DNA of 64,000 nucleotides from positions 3,135,776 to 3,199,775 of the forward strand of contig NZ_KB217478.1 in NCBI RefSeq assembly GCF_000331305.1, given 5' to 3'. A model generated the notes under the pieces. That model had not been told where the DNA came from and did not search any database. It saw only the letters and a program-made list of their open reading frames with translations. This document shows positions 26,253 to 35,443 of this stretch, piece after piece (positions within the stretch are counted from its first letter, which is position 1; the number at the start of each line of letters is the position of its first letter). The position numbers and the translations under genes are program-made. This stretch comes from Calothrix sp. PCC 7103 (lineage in GTDB: Bacteria; Cyanobacteriota; Cyanobacteriia; Cyanobacteriales; Nostocaceae).

Positions 26253-26756
26253 ATGAATTATCTTGTAGCAGTATTACCAGACAGAATTCAGGCGGAAGCA
26301 GCGTATACTGCGCTTGAAAAAGAAGGTTTACCTACAAATCAAATTGATATATTGGGAAAAGGTTATAAAAGTGCTGATGAATTTGGATTAATCAATCCTG
26401 AACAGCAAGCTAAAAAAGGATTTAAACGTTTGTCGCTGTGGCTAGTTCCTTTCGGCTATTTTGCTGGTTATGCTTTTAATGTTTTAACGGGTATTGAAAT
26501 ACTTCCCATTGGTCATCTTGGTAATCACGTTTTTGGAGGAGTTTTAGGAGCATTATCCGGCGCCTTGGGTGCGTACTTCGTAGGTGGTGGAGTTGGCTTA
26601 ACAGTGGGTAGTGGCGACGCTTTACCCTATCGGAACCGCCTCAATGCAGGCAAATATCTTGTGATTGTTCGCGGTACACAAGAATTACTTAATACGGCAA
26701 CCCAGATTCTGCGCTCCTATGAACCAGAGAATCTGCAAGGTTATGCAGAGGCATAA
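26253..26756 (+). CDS. Glycine-rich small membrane protein, stress-protein-like N-terminus
   Basis: I start at ATG 26253, which has GAGG about ten bases upstream; an earlier ATG at 26178 lacks such a site. The 167-residue protein begins MNYLVAVLPDRIQAEAAYTA, resembling short ferredoxin-like domains of general stress proteins. Hydrophobic and glycine-zipper segments follow at about 60-125 (GGVLGALSGALGAYFVGGGV). A C-terminal soluble part ends LNTATQILRSYEPENLQGYAEA. The glycine-zipper region suggests packing in a membrane. The function is unknown. A strong shared terminator follows. Confidence 0.7.
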   Translation: MNYLVAVLPDRIQAEAAYTALEKEGLPTNQIDILGKGYKSADEFGLINPEQQAKKGFKRLSLWLVPFGYFAGYAFNVLTGIEILPIGHLGNHVFGGVLGALSGALGAYFVGGGVGLTVGSGDALPYRNRLNAGKYLVIVRGTQELLNTATQILRSYEPENLQGYAEA

Positions 26757-26778
26757 CCTTGATAACGAAACTAATAAA

Positions 26779-26805
26779 AAAGGTGGATTGAACTTATCCA
26801 CCTTT
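26779..26805. terminator. Bidirectional Rho-independent terminator
   Basis: A 10-bp stem AAAGGTGGAT / ATCCACCTTT with a 7-base loop, flanked by A-tract on the left and T-rich bases on the right. It lies between convergent genes and can serve both. Confidence 0.85.
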
Positions 26806-26808
26806 TCC

Positions 26809-27897
26809 TTAATTCATGCTCGTCGCTGCAACAACTGAACCTTTGAAGTGTCCATTTGTCTTTCCTAAACGCTCGGCAATAACTTGACGGTATACCGCTT
26901 CATAACCATCAGCCATTTTCTGAGTGCTAAAGTTCTGCCAAACATAGTCACGGCAAACGTTGCGGTCGAGAACAATAGCTTTGTCAATAGCTTCGACACA
27001 TTCATCAACGCTTTCACAGATAAAACCAGTCTTACCATGCGCGATCACTTCAGGTGTGGAACCCATCTTCATCGCTATAACTGGTGTACCAGCAGCCATT
27101 GACTCAACCATTACTAAGCCAAAAGGTTCGCGCCAAGTTATTGGGAATAGCGTTGCTGCCGCACGTCCCATAATTTCATTCTTTTGAACGTGGTTTGCTT
27201 CACCTAAATACTGAATTTGCTCACCGTCTATACGGGGCTTAATTTCGCGTTCAAAGTATTCAACGTCTACCACATCAACTTTACCAGCCATTTTTAACGT
27301 CCATCCAGAACGCTTGGCAATTTCTATCGCGTGGTGTGGGCCTTTTTCTGGAGATATACGACCAATAAAGGCTAAATAAGGTTGTTCAGATGGTTGAGGG
27401 AAGAATTTATGGCTGGCAACGTCTATACCGTTATAAACTGTTGCAACACAATTTAAGTCTAATCTTGGTTCACGTTGTGAATCTGAAATGCTGATATACG
27501 GCTGACGCTTGGCGTGCTTGAACATCTTTTCATTGTCAGGCGTAAAAATACCGTGGAGGGTGTGGACTGTAGGTGTTGAAACTAAATTAACGAAGGGTAA
27601 GGAGCTAAACCCGACATGAGAATGAATAACATCGAACTCCGAAGCCCTTTCGTAGACCCAATTAAGTTGCAGCATTTCATAAATGCCGTACTCTTTAACG
27701 TTTGAGTCCAACCGCAAAGCGCGGGGATGAACTGATTCGAGGTTCGCTAAAGTTAGCGAGTCTCCTGAAGCGAAAAGCGTTACTTCATGTCCGCGTCGAA
27801 CCAATTCATCTGTCAGCAACCCCACTACTAACTCAGTGCCACCGTAACCTGGTGGTGGTACTCTTTCCCATAATGGAGCAACTTGAGCAATCCGCAT
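26809..27897 (-). CDS. GT4-family glycosyltransferase
   Basis: The 362-residue GT-B enzyme has the N-terminal glycine-rich loop PPPGYGGTELVVGLL, a central FIGRISPEKGPHHAI that opens the donor-binding half, and the E-x7-E type site in EPFGLVMVESMAAGTPVIA. This form, with GYGGTE near the start, is common in bacteria as a stand-alone transferase. It has GGAG just upstream of the ATG. It is not linked to the larger polysaccharide operons; a Gfo/Idh/MocA gene is the next gene upstream on the same strand after a 1.1-kb gap. Donor and acceptor are unknown. Confidence 0.9.
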   Translation of the reverse strand: MRIAQVAPLWERVPPPGYGGTELVVGLLTDELVRRGHEVTLFASGDSLTLANLESVHPRALRLDSNVKEYGIYEMLQLNWVYERASEFDVIHSHVGFSSLPFVNLVSTPTVHTLHGIFTPDNEKMFKHAKRQPYISISDSQREPRLDLNCVATVYNGIDVASHKFFPQPSEQPYLAFIGRISPEKGPHHAIEIAKRSGWTLKMAGKVDVVDVEYFEREIKPRIDGEQIQYLGEANHVQKNEIMGRAAATLFPITWREPFGLVMVESMAAGTPVIAMKMGSTPEVIAHGKTGFICESVDECVEAIDKAIVLDRNVCRDYVWQNFSTQKMADGYEAVYRQVIAERLGKTNGHFKGSVVAATSMN

Positions 27898-28874
27898 TTT
27901 TTTCTCCTTAAATGTGATTTAGATACACTTGCGCTTGTTGAAGGCGCCTGTGATAGTCTTACTTGTGTTAATAAACGTTAAGCCGATTTAGCTGAATTTA
28001 GCTGAGATTTAAAAGTGCATTTGAGATTCTGATAAGAACTTTAAGGGTTTGAAAATCAAAACCCTCTCTACCCGAAGTATTGAAATTATCCTACCACAAG
28101 AAATATTTTTATCGGAATATACCTTTAGATAACGATGCCTGCATAATGCTTAAAACAAATGCTTCAAGTGATGTCTAGTTTAGATACAGCTTTTTCAAAA
28201 TGACAACTACCATACGTAAGATTTTAAGTACTAATACAATTGCTACAATATTAATAAGCATTTAGTACAGCTATAAAAAGGAGTTAGTAAACGTATAATT
28301 AGCATTTTACTTATAAGAGTAATACTATACCTGTTTATTAAGTTTCTACATAGCTCATATCTTACACCTACACCCTAGAAGGGTGGGGCTATACAAGCGA
28401 AGCCTGCCTACGCAGGCTATAAATGCTTATTTTCCATGTTCTTGATAAAAATTTATGTTTATTAAAAAGCAGAAAAACTAAGTGTTAATACGTTGGTGCA
28501 AGATATAAGATAGGCTGTATATTGCGGTGAATCAGTAAAAAGCTCACACTGTTTGCTTTTGCGTTGTAATTGCTGATAGTTAATTGAGTGATTATGAAGA
28601 TGTTTATTTCTTGAATTAATGTATAAAATGTTAACTGTACTCAGAGCATGAGGAGTTTTGCTTGAAGTAGCTTTTCCCGTAGCGTTAAAGATACTTCGCT
28701 CCGTCCAGTATGACACATTCGATACTTAATCAACATTTTCGAGTCACAGACAGTGAATATTACCTGAAGTGCAGTTTGACATCTGAAAATAGTAATCAAC
28801 ATTGCACAAAAATTTAACAAACTGATTCATTTGAAATTATTTCGTCTTGTAAAATTTACCTTTGATATTGACTT

Positions 28875-28952
28875 ATGGATAAAGCAAAATTGTGGGTAGG
28901 TGTAGTCTCCCTGCTTATTGGCTACTGGGTACTCGTTAACTTAATGATGTAG
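28875..28952 (+). CDS. Possible 25-residue single-helix membrane protein
   Basis: ATG to TAG encodes MDKAKLWVGVVSLLIGYWVL and five more residues. It is a short charged start followed by one uninterrupted hydrophobic helix, the shape of the tiny membrane subunits common in cyanobacteria. It does not match PetG, PetL, PetM, PetN or the Psb small subunits that I know. There is no clear ribosome site. Chance is a real alternative at this length. Confidence 0.35.
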   Translation: MDKAKLWVGVVSLLIGYWVLVNLMM

Positions 28953-28970
28953 ACGTTTAATATTGATTGT

Positions 28971-28998
28971 GTAGAGACTAAGCATGTTTAGTCTCTAC
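28971..28998. repeat. GTAGAGAC inverted repeat
   Basis: GTAGAGACTAA and TTAGTCTCTAC are 11-bp arms around GCATGT. It lies just after the stop of the Gfo/Idh/MocA gene on the other strand and may act as its terminator hairpin. Confidence 0.65.
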
Positions 28999-29016
28999 TC
29001 TACGTTAATTATGTTG

Positions 29017-30147
29017 CTACGATTTACCTGATGGGTCGGCAGCGTGGACTAATTCTGGTTCTTGCTCGTTTGCTGGACGCTCGATAATTTGCTCGGCGCC
29101 TGGTCTAAGTTGTCGTTTAAATGTGCCTAATTGCACTGGTTTACGTGTTTGTGCAGATTGGTAAATAGCACGAATGATGCGAACATCGGCCAGTCCTTCT
29201 TCTCCTGATGGTTCGAGTTCTTTATTATTGAGAACGCAGTCAGAGAAGTAAATTATTTCTGCTGCAAATTGGTCGCCTGCTGAGAATAATTCTTCTTGTT
29301 TTTCTTGATTAATGGTAATTTGTTGCTTAAGTTCTCCTTGATACGAGTAAGCTGAGTCCATCCGCAAATCACCTTTTGTGCCTACTACTTGGTAACTTGA
29401 TACTGAAGCGGCGCCGAAACTCGATGTAAATGTTGCGAGTCGTTCTCCAGGGAAGCGCATTATTACACTAGTCATTTCCTCTATTTTTTCAAACCGCTTT
29501 TCTCCGTTGTTAGCACTGACGGCAATAACTTCGGTCGGTTCGTCCTGGAACAAATAACGTACTGCGTTGATACAGTAAACACCCATATCGTACACAGTGC
29601 CACCACCTATGGAAATATCTTCCATTCGGACGTTATCTTCGGCAACTTGCTGAGAAAATACTGAATTAAATATGCGGGGTTCACCAATTTTACCTGATTG
29701 AATCGTTTCGATAGCCCGTAAATTTGCTTTGTCAAAATGTAAACGGTAAGCAATCATTAATTTGACGTTATTTTCTTTGGCTGCGCGCGTCATTTGTTCG
29801 CACTCTTCTTCAGTTACAGCCATTGGTTTTTCACAGAGTATATGAATACCTTGTTTTGCGGCTCTGTTGGTATATTCAAGGTGTAAATGATTAGGTAATG
29901 CTATGTATACGGCATCGATATCGCAGCTGTTGAGGCATTCTTCATACTGGTCGTAGGAGTAAGTTTTTACACCATATTTTTTGCCGAGTTCTTCTCGTTT
30001 AGTTGGGTCGTCAGAGACTAATGCTGTGAGTTGGGAATTTTCAGCTTCTTCAAACGCGGGTAAAACAGTTTCTTGTGCTATCCACCCAAGTCCGACTACT
30101 GCGTAACGAATACGATGACCGTTGTTTGAGTTAGAATTATTAGCCAT
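29017..30147 (-). CDS. Gfo/Idh/MocA-family oxidoreductase
   Basis: The 376-residue enzyme has an N-terminal Rossmann fold (AVVGLGWIAQETVLPAF), the family signature EKPMAVTEEE with the conserved EKP lysine near residue 97, and a C-terminal alpha/beta substrate domain containing SIGGGTVYDMGVY. Family members reduce or oxidise sugars, inositols or related compounds using NAD(P). The last ~25 residues are polar and probably disordered. It is preceded by a good ribosome site (AGGAACTC) and stands alone. The substrate is unknown. Confidence 0.9.
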   Translation of the reverse strand: MANNSNSNNGHRIRYAVVGLGWIAQETVLPAFEEAENSQLTALVSDDPTKREELGKKYGVKTYSYDQYEECLNSCDIDAVYIALPNHLHLEYTNRAAKQGIHILCEKPMAVTEEECEQMTRAAKENNVKLMIAYRLHFDKANLRAIETIQSGKIGEPRIFNSVFSQQVAEDNVRMEDISIGGGTVYDMGVYCINAVRYLFQDEPTEVIAVSANNGEKRFEKIEEMTSVIMRFPGERLATFTSSFGAASVSSYQVVGTKGDLRMDSAYSYQGELKQQITINQEKQEELFSAGDQFAAEIIYFSDCVLNNKELEPSGEEGLADVRIIRAIYQSAQTRKPVQLGTFKRQLRPGAEQIIERPANEQEPELVHAADPSGKS

Positions 30148-30541
30148 GAGTTCCTTTTTTATTTCGATAATATGAATATTGAAATAGAGAACAAGAATTA
30201 TCTGCTTCTCAGGCTAGAAACTCATGGTAATAGTTCCATCTTCCTCGCGATGGAGAGAATTTATTATTTATCTTTATGTCATTTGGCTGTTGTTAAATTG
30301 TAAAATTTATAATCATGTAAAATAACTTTTATTTACAAACTTAAACTAAATTCCAATAAAAATAGTTTACAATCTTGATTTTTTAATACCGCAGATAGAA
30401 GCTATTTATAATTAAATAATTTAATTATATGTAGAGACGTTATATATTCCCTGCTGAACACTGCGTGAACACGTCTCTACAACGTTTTTGGTATAAACAG
30501 AATATTTTTCACAGATAAAATTAGCAACACCACCTTATAAA
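30148..30541. other. Gene-free divergent promoter region with one repeat
   Basis: The gap separates divergent genes and is AT-rich. The only structured part is the GTAGAGACGT inverted repeat at 30431-30480. I see no small gene or riboswitch-like pattern. Confidence 0.5.
30431..30480. repeat. GTAGAGACGT inverted repeat with 30-base loop
   Basis: 10-bp arms GTAGAGACGT and ACGTCTCTAC enclose 30 bases, a looser member of the family seen as a perfect palindrome at 26092-26121. Confidence 0.6.
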
Positions 30542-31162
30542 ATGGAAACAAGGTCAAATACACAGGTTATAGAGCGGAAGCTAGAACAAATTGGTAATAT
30601 CTTGCGGTTTGCAGGATGGATTGGTTTTTGGGTGGAACTTGGGTTTGCTGTAGGTGCGGGACTGACCTTATTATTTGCCATTACCGGACGCAGTTTCAAC
30701 CAAAATATTACATCTCCTGCATCTGTACCGGGAGCAGCAGTTAATTACACTCAATCCACTACACCAGGTCTTGGAATTGGAATATTTTGGGCAGGTTGTG
30801 GAATATTACTGTTGCTATTTAATGTTTACTTAGCGTTTCGACAAACAAGACTAGCTAGACGACTCCGCAATGGTGACATTAGCACGCATCCTAAGAAATC
30901 TGAAGTGATGCAAATTGTACGATGGGGTATTATTGCTAGCTTAGTAGGAATGCTAGCGACAATTATAGGAGGTGGTGTCACTCTCGCAGTACTACTAGCA
31001 AAATCAATTGCTGTACCTCAAGGTGTTGCTATAGTTGACCCCAATCGTATTATCCGCACGCTTGATATTTTTGTCGCCTTAGCTAACATGAATGGTATTA
31101 CTGGAAACTTTGTAGGTTTAGTTGCGGGTTTAGGTATTTTGAATTGGTTACACAGAGAATAG
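30542..31162 (+). CDS. DUF3611-family membrane protein
   Basis: The 206-residue protein has four likely transmembrane helices, near 25-48 (WIGFWVELGFAVGAGLTLLF), 75-100, 125-150 (IIASLVGMLATIIGGGVTL) and 185-203. Loops hold the conserved-looking segments IERKLEQIGNILRFAGWIG and DPNRIIRTLDIFVALANMNG. DUF3611 is found in cyanobacteria and plastids and has no settled function. It is a single-gene unit. Confidence 0.85.
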   Translation: METRSNTQVIERKLEQIGNILRFAGWIGFWVELGFAVGAGLTLLFAITGRSFNQNITSPASVPGAAVNYTQSTTPGLGIGIFWAGCGILLLLFNVYLAFRQTRLARRLRNGDISTHPKKSEVMQIVRWGIIASLVGMLATIIGGGVTLAVLLAKSIAVPQGVAIVDPNRIIRTLDIFVALANMNGITGNFVGLVAGLGILNWLHRE

Positions 31163-31816
31163 CTTCTAATAATAGAGAACATTTGCTCACTCAAGATGAA
31201 CTAGAAAAAGAAATTGCTAGTCGTCGTGGATTACAGGAAACTGATACATGAAGAACCACCTAGTTTAAGCAAGTACACCATTTAACACTAAGTTAATTGC
31301 TGCTTGCTTCACCTGCAATTTCTGCATCTCCTGCTGCCAAAATAGGTTCTCCATTAGTGAAAACAGTATGATTTATTTCTATATATTCAATCATTGATGT
31401 GTTAAAACACACTAAAAATATCTGTTGCAAATTATACAATTACTATCTAGTTATTAATTTATAAGATGTTTGTTGGGTTGCGCTGCGCTCCACCCAACCT
31501 AAAGTTATTGTTACTCTTCAAAAGTTTCTGGCGCCGCACTTTTTGGTTCGATGCTTGCTCCAGAGCGCTATTTACTATCTTTTACCAATGGTTATCACAG
31601 CAGGAATGCTTGGCATGTATGAATTTAGACACCGTATTCAGTAGTAATTTTTAAATATTTCAAAATACTACAAAACTGATCAAAAAAATGTAAAGTTTTT
31701 CTTTTAGATAGCATCGGATTCTGATAAGTTAGTATTCTGAAGCACTCCAAACGCCTTAAACGCTCAAAGCGCAGGCGCCGGGAATAACAGGTTTTGGTAA
31801 TACCTCTATTAAAGTT
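31163..31816. other. Gap with two short coding-like remnants and a hairpin repeat
   Basis: Directly after the DUF3611 stop, a frame reads REHLLTQDELEKEIASRRGL and ends at TGA near 31250. On the reverse strand, 31394-31293 reads MIEYIEINHTVFTNGEPILA and ends 13 residues later; it looks like the end of a larger gene. Neither has a credible ribosome site, so I treat both as possible fragments. A hairpin GTTGGGTTGCG / GCTCCACCCAAC lies at about 31472-31498. The last 100 bases are the aspartokinase leader. Confidence 0.4.
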
Positions 31817-33622
31817 ATGTCGCTAATAGTACAAAAATACGGTGGTACATCTGTCGGTTCGGTTGAACGTATTCAAACGGTAGCGCAGCGTATCAGTAAA
31901 GCTGTGAAAGCTGGAAATTCGCTTGTAGTGGTGGTTTCTGCGATGGGTAAAACCACGGATGGACTTGTCAAGTTAGCGCATGAAATTTCTAGAACTCCCA
32001 ATCGTCGAGAAATGGATATGCTGCTTTCGACGGGAGAACAGGTTACTATTGCCTTGCTGAGTATGGCTTTACAGGAAATTGGGCAACCAGCAATTTCGAT
32101 GACAGGTGCCCAGGTAGGAATTGTTACCGAAGCTCACCATACGCGCGCAAGAATTTTGCATATAGAAACAGAACGATTAGAGCGTCACCTACAAGAAGGT
32201 AAAGTAGTTGTAGTTGCTGGGTTCCAAGGTATTAGCAGCACTGAGGCGTTAGAAATTACTACCTTGGGGCGGGGTGGTTCAGATACTTCAGCGGTAGCAT
32301 TAGCAGCGGCATTACGGGCAGATTTTTGTGAAATTTATACCGATGTACCAGGTATTCTGACTACTGACCCGCGATTAGTTCCTGAAGCGCAGTTAATGGA
32401 CGAAATAACCTGTGATGAAATGCTGGAACTAGCCAGTTTAGGGGCAAAAGTGCTGCATCCGCGTGCGGTAGAAATAGCCCGTAATTACAGTATGCCTTTA
32501 GTAGTGCGTTCGAGTTGGAGTGACCAACCGGGTACTTGGGTAACTTCAAAGAAACACGAAGAGCGTTCGCTTGTAAATTTAGAAATAGCTCGTCCAGTTG
32601 ATGCAATTGAATTTGACGCAAACCAAGCTAAAATAGCATTATTGCGTGTTCCTGATAAGCCTGGAGTTGCCGCGCGCTTGTTTGGAGAAATAGCGCATCA
32701 AAAGGTCGATGTTGATTTAATTATTCAATCAATTCATGACGGTAATAGTAATGACATTGCTTTTACCGTAATGACACCGATATTAAAAAAAGCTGAAGCA
32801 GTGGCAGCCGCTATTGCACCAGTACTTCGCACCTCCCAAGCTAAATCTGAAGAAGCTGAGGTATTAGTAGAACAAAACATAGCTAAAGTAAGTATTGCAG
32901 GCGCCGGGATGATTGGGCGCCCAGGTGTAGCGGCGAAAATGTTCGCTACACTTGCTGAAGCTGGTGTAAATATTCAAATGATTTCTACTAGCGAAGTAAA
33001 AGTTAGCTGTGTAGTAGACGAAACCGACTGCGAAAAAGCCGTCACCTCCCTAGCAAAAGCTTTTGATATTACCACCTCCCCCCTCCACTCCTCGAATACT
33101 GTCCCACTCTCCCACTCTCCCGTTCGTGGTGTTGCACTCGACCTAAACCAAGCGCGTTTAGCAATTCGTAATGTTCCTGATAAACCAGGGATGGCAGCAA
33201 AGTTGTTTGGGTTACTCGCAGAACATAATGTTAGTGTTGATATGATTATTCAGTCACAACGTTGCCATATTATAGATGGGGCGCCAAGACGAGATATAGC
33301 TTTTACCGTCGCGCGTCTTGATGCTGAAAGTACCCAACTTTTTCTTCAACAAGCAGCAGTAGAATATGGTTGGGGCGAAGTGGTTTTAGATAGTGCCATC
33401 GCAAAAGTCAGTATAGTAGGCGCCGGAATGGTTGGGCAACCTGGTGTAGCAGCAAAAATGTTTGAAGCTTTAGCACAAAACAAAATTAATATTCAAATGA
33501 TAGCTACATCTGAAATTAAAATTAGCTGCGTTGTTGAACAAGAGCAAGGTGTTAAAGCTTTGCAAGTCATTCACGAAGCATTTGGTTTAGCTGGTAGCGA
33601 TAAATTTGTAGTTCCAGCGTAA
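31817..33622 (+). CDS. lysC: Aspartate kinase with four ACT domains
   Basis: It phosphorylates aspartate in the first step toward lysine, threonine and methionine. KYGGTSVGS (residues 7-15) and TTLGRGGSDTSAVAL mark the kinase domain (1-245). Four ACT domains follow in two pairs, each pair repeating the MIG/VGxPGVAAKMF and IQMI-TSE-KISCVV pattern, where lysine and threonine bind for feedback control. This doubled layout (601 residues) is typical of cyanobacteria. The linker between the pairs (about 420-434) is encoded by a CCCACTCT repeat and reads PLHSSNTVPLSHSP, unlike the rest of the protein. It is transcribed alone. Confidence 0.95.
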   Translation: MSLIVQKYGGTSVGSVERIQTVAQRISKAVKAGNSLVVVVSAMGKTTDGLVKLAHEISRTPNRREMDMLLSTGEQVTIALLSMALQEIGQPAISMTGAQVGIVTEAHHTRARILHIETERLERHLQEGKVVVVAGFQGISSTEALEITTLGRGGSDTSAVALAAALRADFCEIYTDVPGILTTDPRLVPEAQLMDEITCDEMLELASLGAKVLHPRAVEIARNYSMPLVVRSSWSDQPGTWVTSKKHEERSLVNLEIARPVDAIEFDANQAKIALLRVPDKPGVAARLFGEIAHQKVDVDLIIQSIHDGNSNDIAFTVMTPILKKAEAVAAAIAPVLRTSQAKSEEAEVLVEQNIAKVSIAGAGMIGRPGVAAKMFATLAEAGVNIQMISTSEVKVSCVVDETDCEKAVTSLAKAFDITTSPLHSSNTVPLSHSPVRGVALDLNQARLAIRNVPDKPGMAAKLFGLLAEHNVSVDMIIQSQRCHIIDGAPRRDIAFTVARLDAESTQLFLQQAAVEYGWGEVVLDSAIAKVSIVGAGMVGQPGVAAKMFEALAQNKINIQMIATSEIKISCVVEQEQGVKALQVIHEAFGLAGSDKFVVPA

Positions 33623-33663
33623 TTTGTAGCACATCTGTCCGAGATGTGTATTTATGTGTATTT

Positions 33664-33780
33664 ATTTCACCACAGAGACACAGAGAACACGGAGAGAAGA
33701 ATTATTAATTTAGGTAAATATTTAAAACCTTACTTCTCTACATTTCTTTTCTGTCTGTGCCCTCTGTGTCTCCGTGGTAA
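33664..33780. repeat. TTTCACCACAGAGACACAGAG inverted repeat
   Basis: CACCACAGAGACACAGAG is answered 90 bases later by CTCTGTGTCTCCGTGGTAAAA. These are imperfect inverted arms of the same family as 16682-16786. A further GTGTACTTTGTGTCTTTGTG copy lies near 33870. Together with the next repeat they fill the whole gap between lysC and the RlpA gene. Confidence 0.6.
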
Positions 33781-33909
33781 AAATATACTACTTTATGAAA
33801 TTAACTAATGATTTATATCACAAGTTTTGGTGTATAGGCGCCAATATATAATTCTTCTAACTCTTACCTTTGTGTACTTTGTGTCTTTGTGGTTCATTTA
33901 ATTTAAGAT

Positions 33910-33935
33910 GCGGGCAAGGATGCCCGCTCCACAAG
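33910..33935. repeat. GCGGGCAAGGATGCCCGC hairpin repeat
   Basis: A 7-bp stem GCGGGCA / TGCCCGC with loop AGGA, followed by TCCACAAG. It matches the copy inside the histidine phosphatase gene at 12789-12814 almost exactly. It is just after the stop of the RlpA gene on the other strand. Confidence 0.7.
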
Positions 33936-33943
33936 AAGTAAAA

Positions 33944-35107
33944 TTAAAATTCAGAGACCACAGCCAATTGTTGAGGTTTTTTCTTGTCTTTTAAAGTTAG
34001 CGCTGCATTTAAAGTCATTTTAGGTTGATTGGGCTGCATAATAACCGCTTCATAACTTACAACACCAGCGGTTTCACTGCCAATACAACGCGCTGCTGCG
34101 AGTGATAAATCAAGACTACGAGGTGGAATATATGGTCCTCGGTCGTTAACGCGCACTATCACTGATTTTCCTGTTGTTTTGTAAGTTACTTTTAAATGCG
34201 TGTTGAATGGTAGTGTTTTATGAGCAACCGTGAGGTCATTCTGGTTATAAGTTTCACCATTGGCAGTAGTACGACCGTGAAAATAGCCACCGTACCAAGA
34301 AGCCAAACCAGATAATTTCTGATTGGAATAGACCAAACCATACATATCTTGCTGCCCTTCGGTGAGTGAAAGCTTTGGCGCCTTCAATGCACTCCGAAGA
34401 TTATTCACCCAGTCAATAGCTATCAAATCAGCGCTTCGGGTTGTATTGCTGGATATTTCTTTGTTAACTCCCAATAAAAAGCGATTACCCGCCATTATTG
34501 CTGGGGCGCCGTCTACAGTAGCAGGTCGTAATTGAGATGGGTCTGAGACTTTGGACTGAAGAAGTTTATTCAAGCGTTGCTGCATAACGCTTGCCTGTAA
34601 TTGGTTTGGCAAGTTAGCAATCAAGTGATTATCTATCCAAACTTCATAGTTTGTTTCATCGCGACGAACGGTTACAACAGACAAATTCGATGGACGCTTT
34701 GGAGACTCGAAGGAAATCGGAAGACGGAACAAGTTTCGCAATGTGGGAGGTAATCCGAACCGTAAGCTTCGTAAAATCTTGTTTGCAAAATCACTGTCGT
34801 TGTCGTTCGAGTTAAGCAACTGCGGTGCTGATGAAACGCTTGTTTTGACTGCATTTAAAGCCTTTGGTATGACTGTTGATGATTCGTGATTGCTACCTGT
34901 AGCTGAACAGAACTGACTGTTACTAGTCTTAACGTCAGTTGACTTCTTAGTCCTTAAATCTACATTTAAGAACTTACTAGTAGCTTTTTCTGAACTAGAC
35001 GATAATTTTGCCGTTGGTATTTGCCTTGGAACATTTACAGTTATTTGATTCAACGACAAAAAACTACTAATCCAAGAAGTTACGAAAAAAATTCCAAGAA
35101 ATAGCAT
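33944..35107 (-). CDS. rlpA: RlpA-family septal-ring/cell-wall protein
   Basis: The C-terminal ~95 residues form a double-psi beta-barrel with GLASWYGGYFHGRTTANGE, then LPFNTHLKV and VRVNDRGPY, the RlpA signature including the conserved Asp in NDRGP. RlpA proteins bind or cleave peptidoglycan lacking stem peptides at the septum. The 387-residue length reflects a long low-complexity N-terminal part after a hydrophobic start (FLGIFFVTSWISSFLSL) that should export or anchor it. Whether it is a lytic transglycosylase or only a binder cannot be read here. Confidence 0.88.
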   Translation of the reverse strand: MLFLGIFFVTSWISSFLSLNQITVNVPRQIPTAKLSSSSEKATSKFLNVDLRTKKSTDVKTSNSQFCSATGSNHESSTVIPKALNAVKTSVSSAPQLLNSNDNDSDFANKILRSLRFGLPPTLRNLFRLPISFESPKRPSNLSVVTVRRDETNYEVWIDNHLIANLPNQLQASVMQQRLNKLLQSKVSDPSQLRPATVDGAPAIMAGNRFLLGVNKEISSNTTRSADLIAIDWVNNLRSALKAPKLSLTEGQQDMYGLVYSNQKLSGLASWYGGYFHGRTTANGETYNQNDLTVAHKTLPFNTHLKVTYKTTGKSVIVRVNDRGPYIPPRSLDLSLAAARCIGSETAGVVSYEAVIMQPNQPKMTLNAALTLKDKKKPQQLAVVSEF

Positions 35108-35443
35108 GGTGTAGTATATATTTTGGTAACAGCACCTAAAACGGGTGTAAACCTACTCCTGAGATTATTAATTAAGTGCAAACTGGACTTAGCCGAGAAC
35201 AAATATAGCCTACGGAACACATTAGACCTAAGCACCAAACAGAGCCTGATATAAATTACTGGAGTGATCCCCAGCAGAATTCATATTATCTTGTCCTTGT
35301 TAAACAAGCAAATAAAACTTTTCGATTTGTTCCCGACTTTTTCGAGCTTTTTGATTTGAATTTTTTATATATCTAAATTTTTGTGCTTTAAAATATGCAA
35401 AAATACTATTAATATCAACAGTCATTTCACTTAAATAATTCCA
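35108..35443. other. Gene-free gap
   Basis: A divergent promoter region between the RlpA and PhzF genes. It is AT-rich, especially from 35340. I see no repeats, RNA gene or small reading frame. Confidence 0.5.

Larger units (their letters stand above)
27898..29016. other. 1.1-kb gap with repeats and one possible micro-gene
   Basis: The gap is AT-rich. It holds a palindromic repeat AGCCTGC-CTAC-GCAGGCT near 28404-28421, a degenerate GTCATNCTGA-family fragment near 28673-28713, a small hydrophobic reading frame at 28875-28952, and a GTAGAGAC inverted repeat at 28971-28998. A reverse-strand frame at 28462-28716 runs through the repeat fragment and looks spurious. Confidence 0.55.

Noticed and set aside
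28462-28716. 84-residue reverse-strand frame
   Set aside because: It runs through a GTCATNCTGA-family repeat fragment and has no protein likeness.
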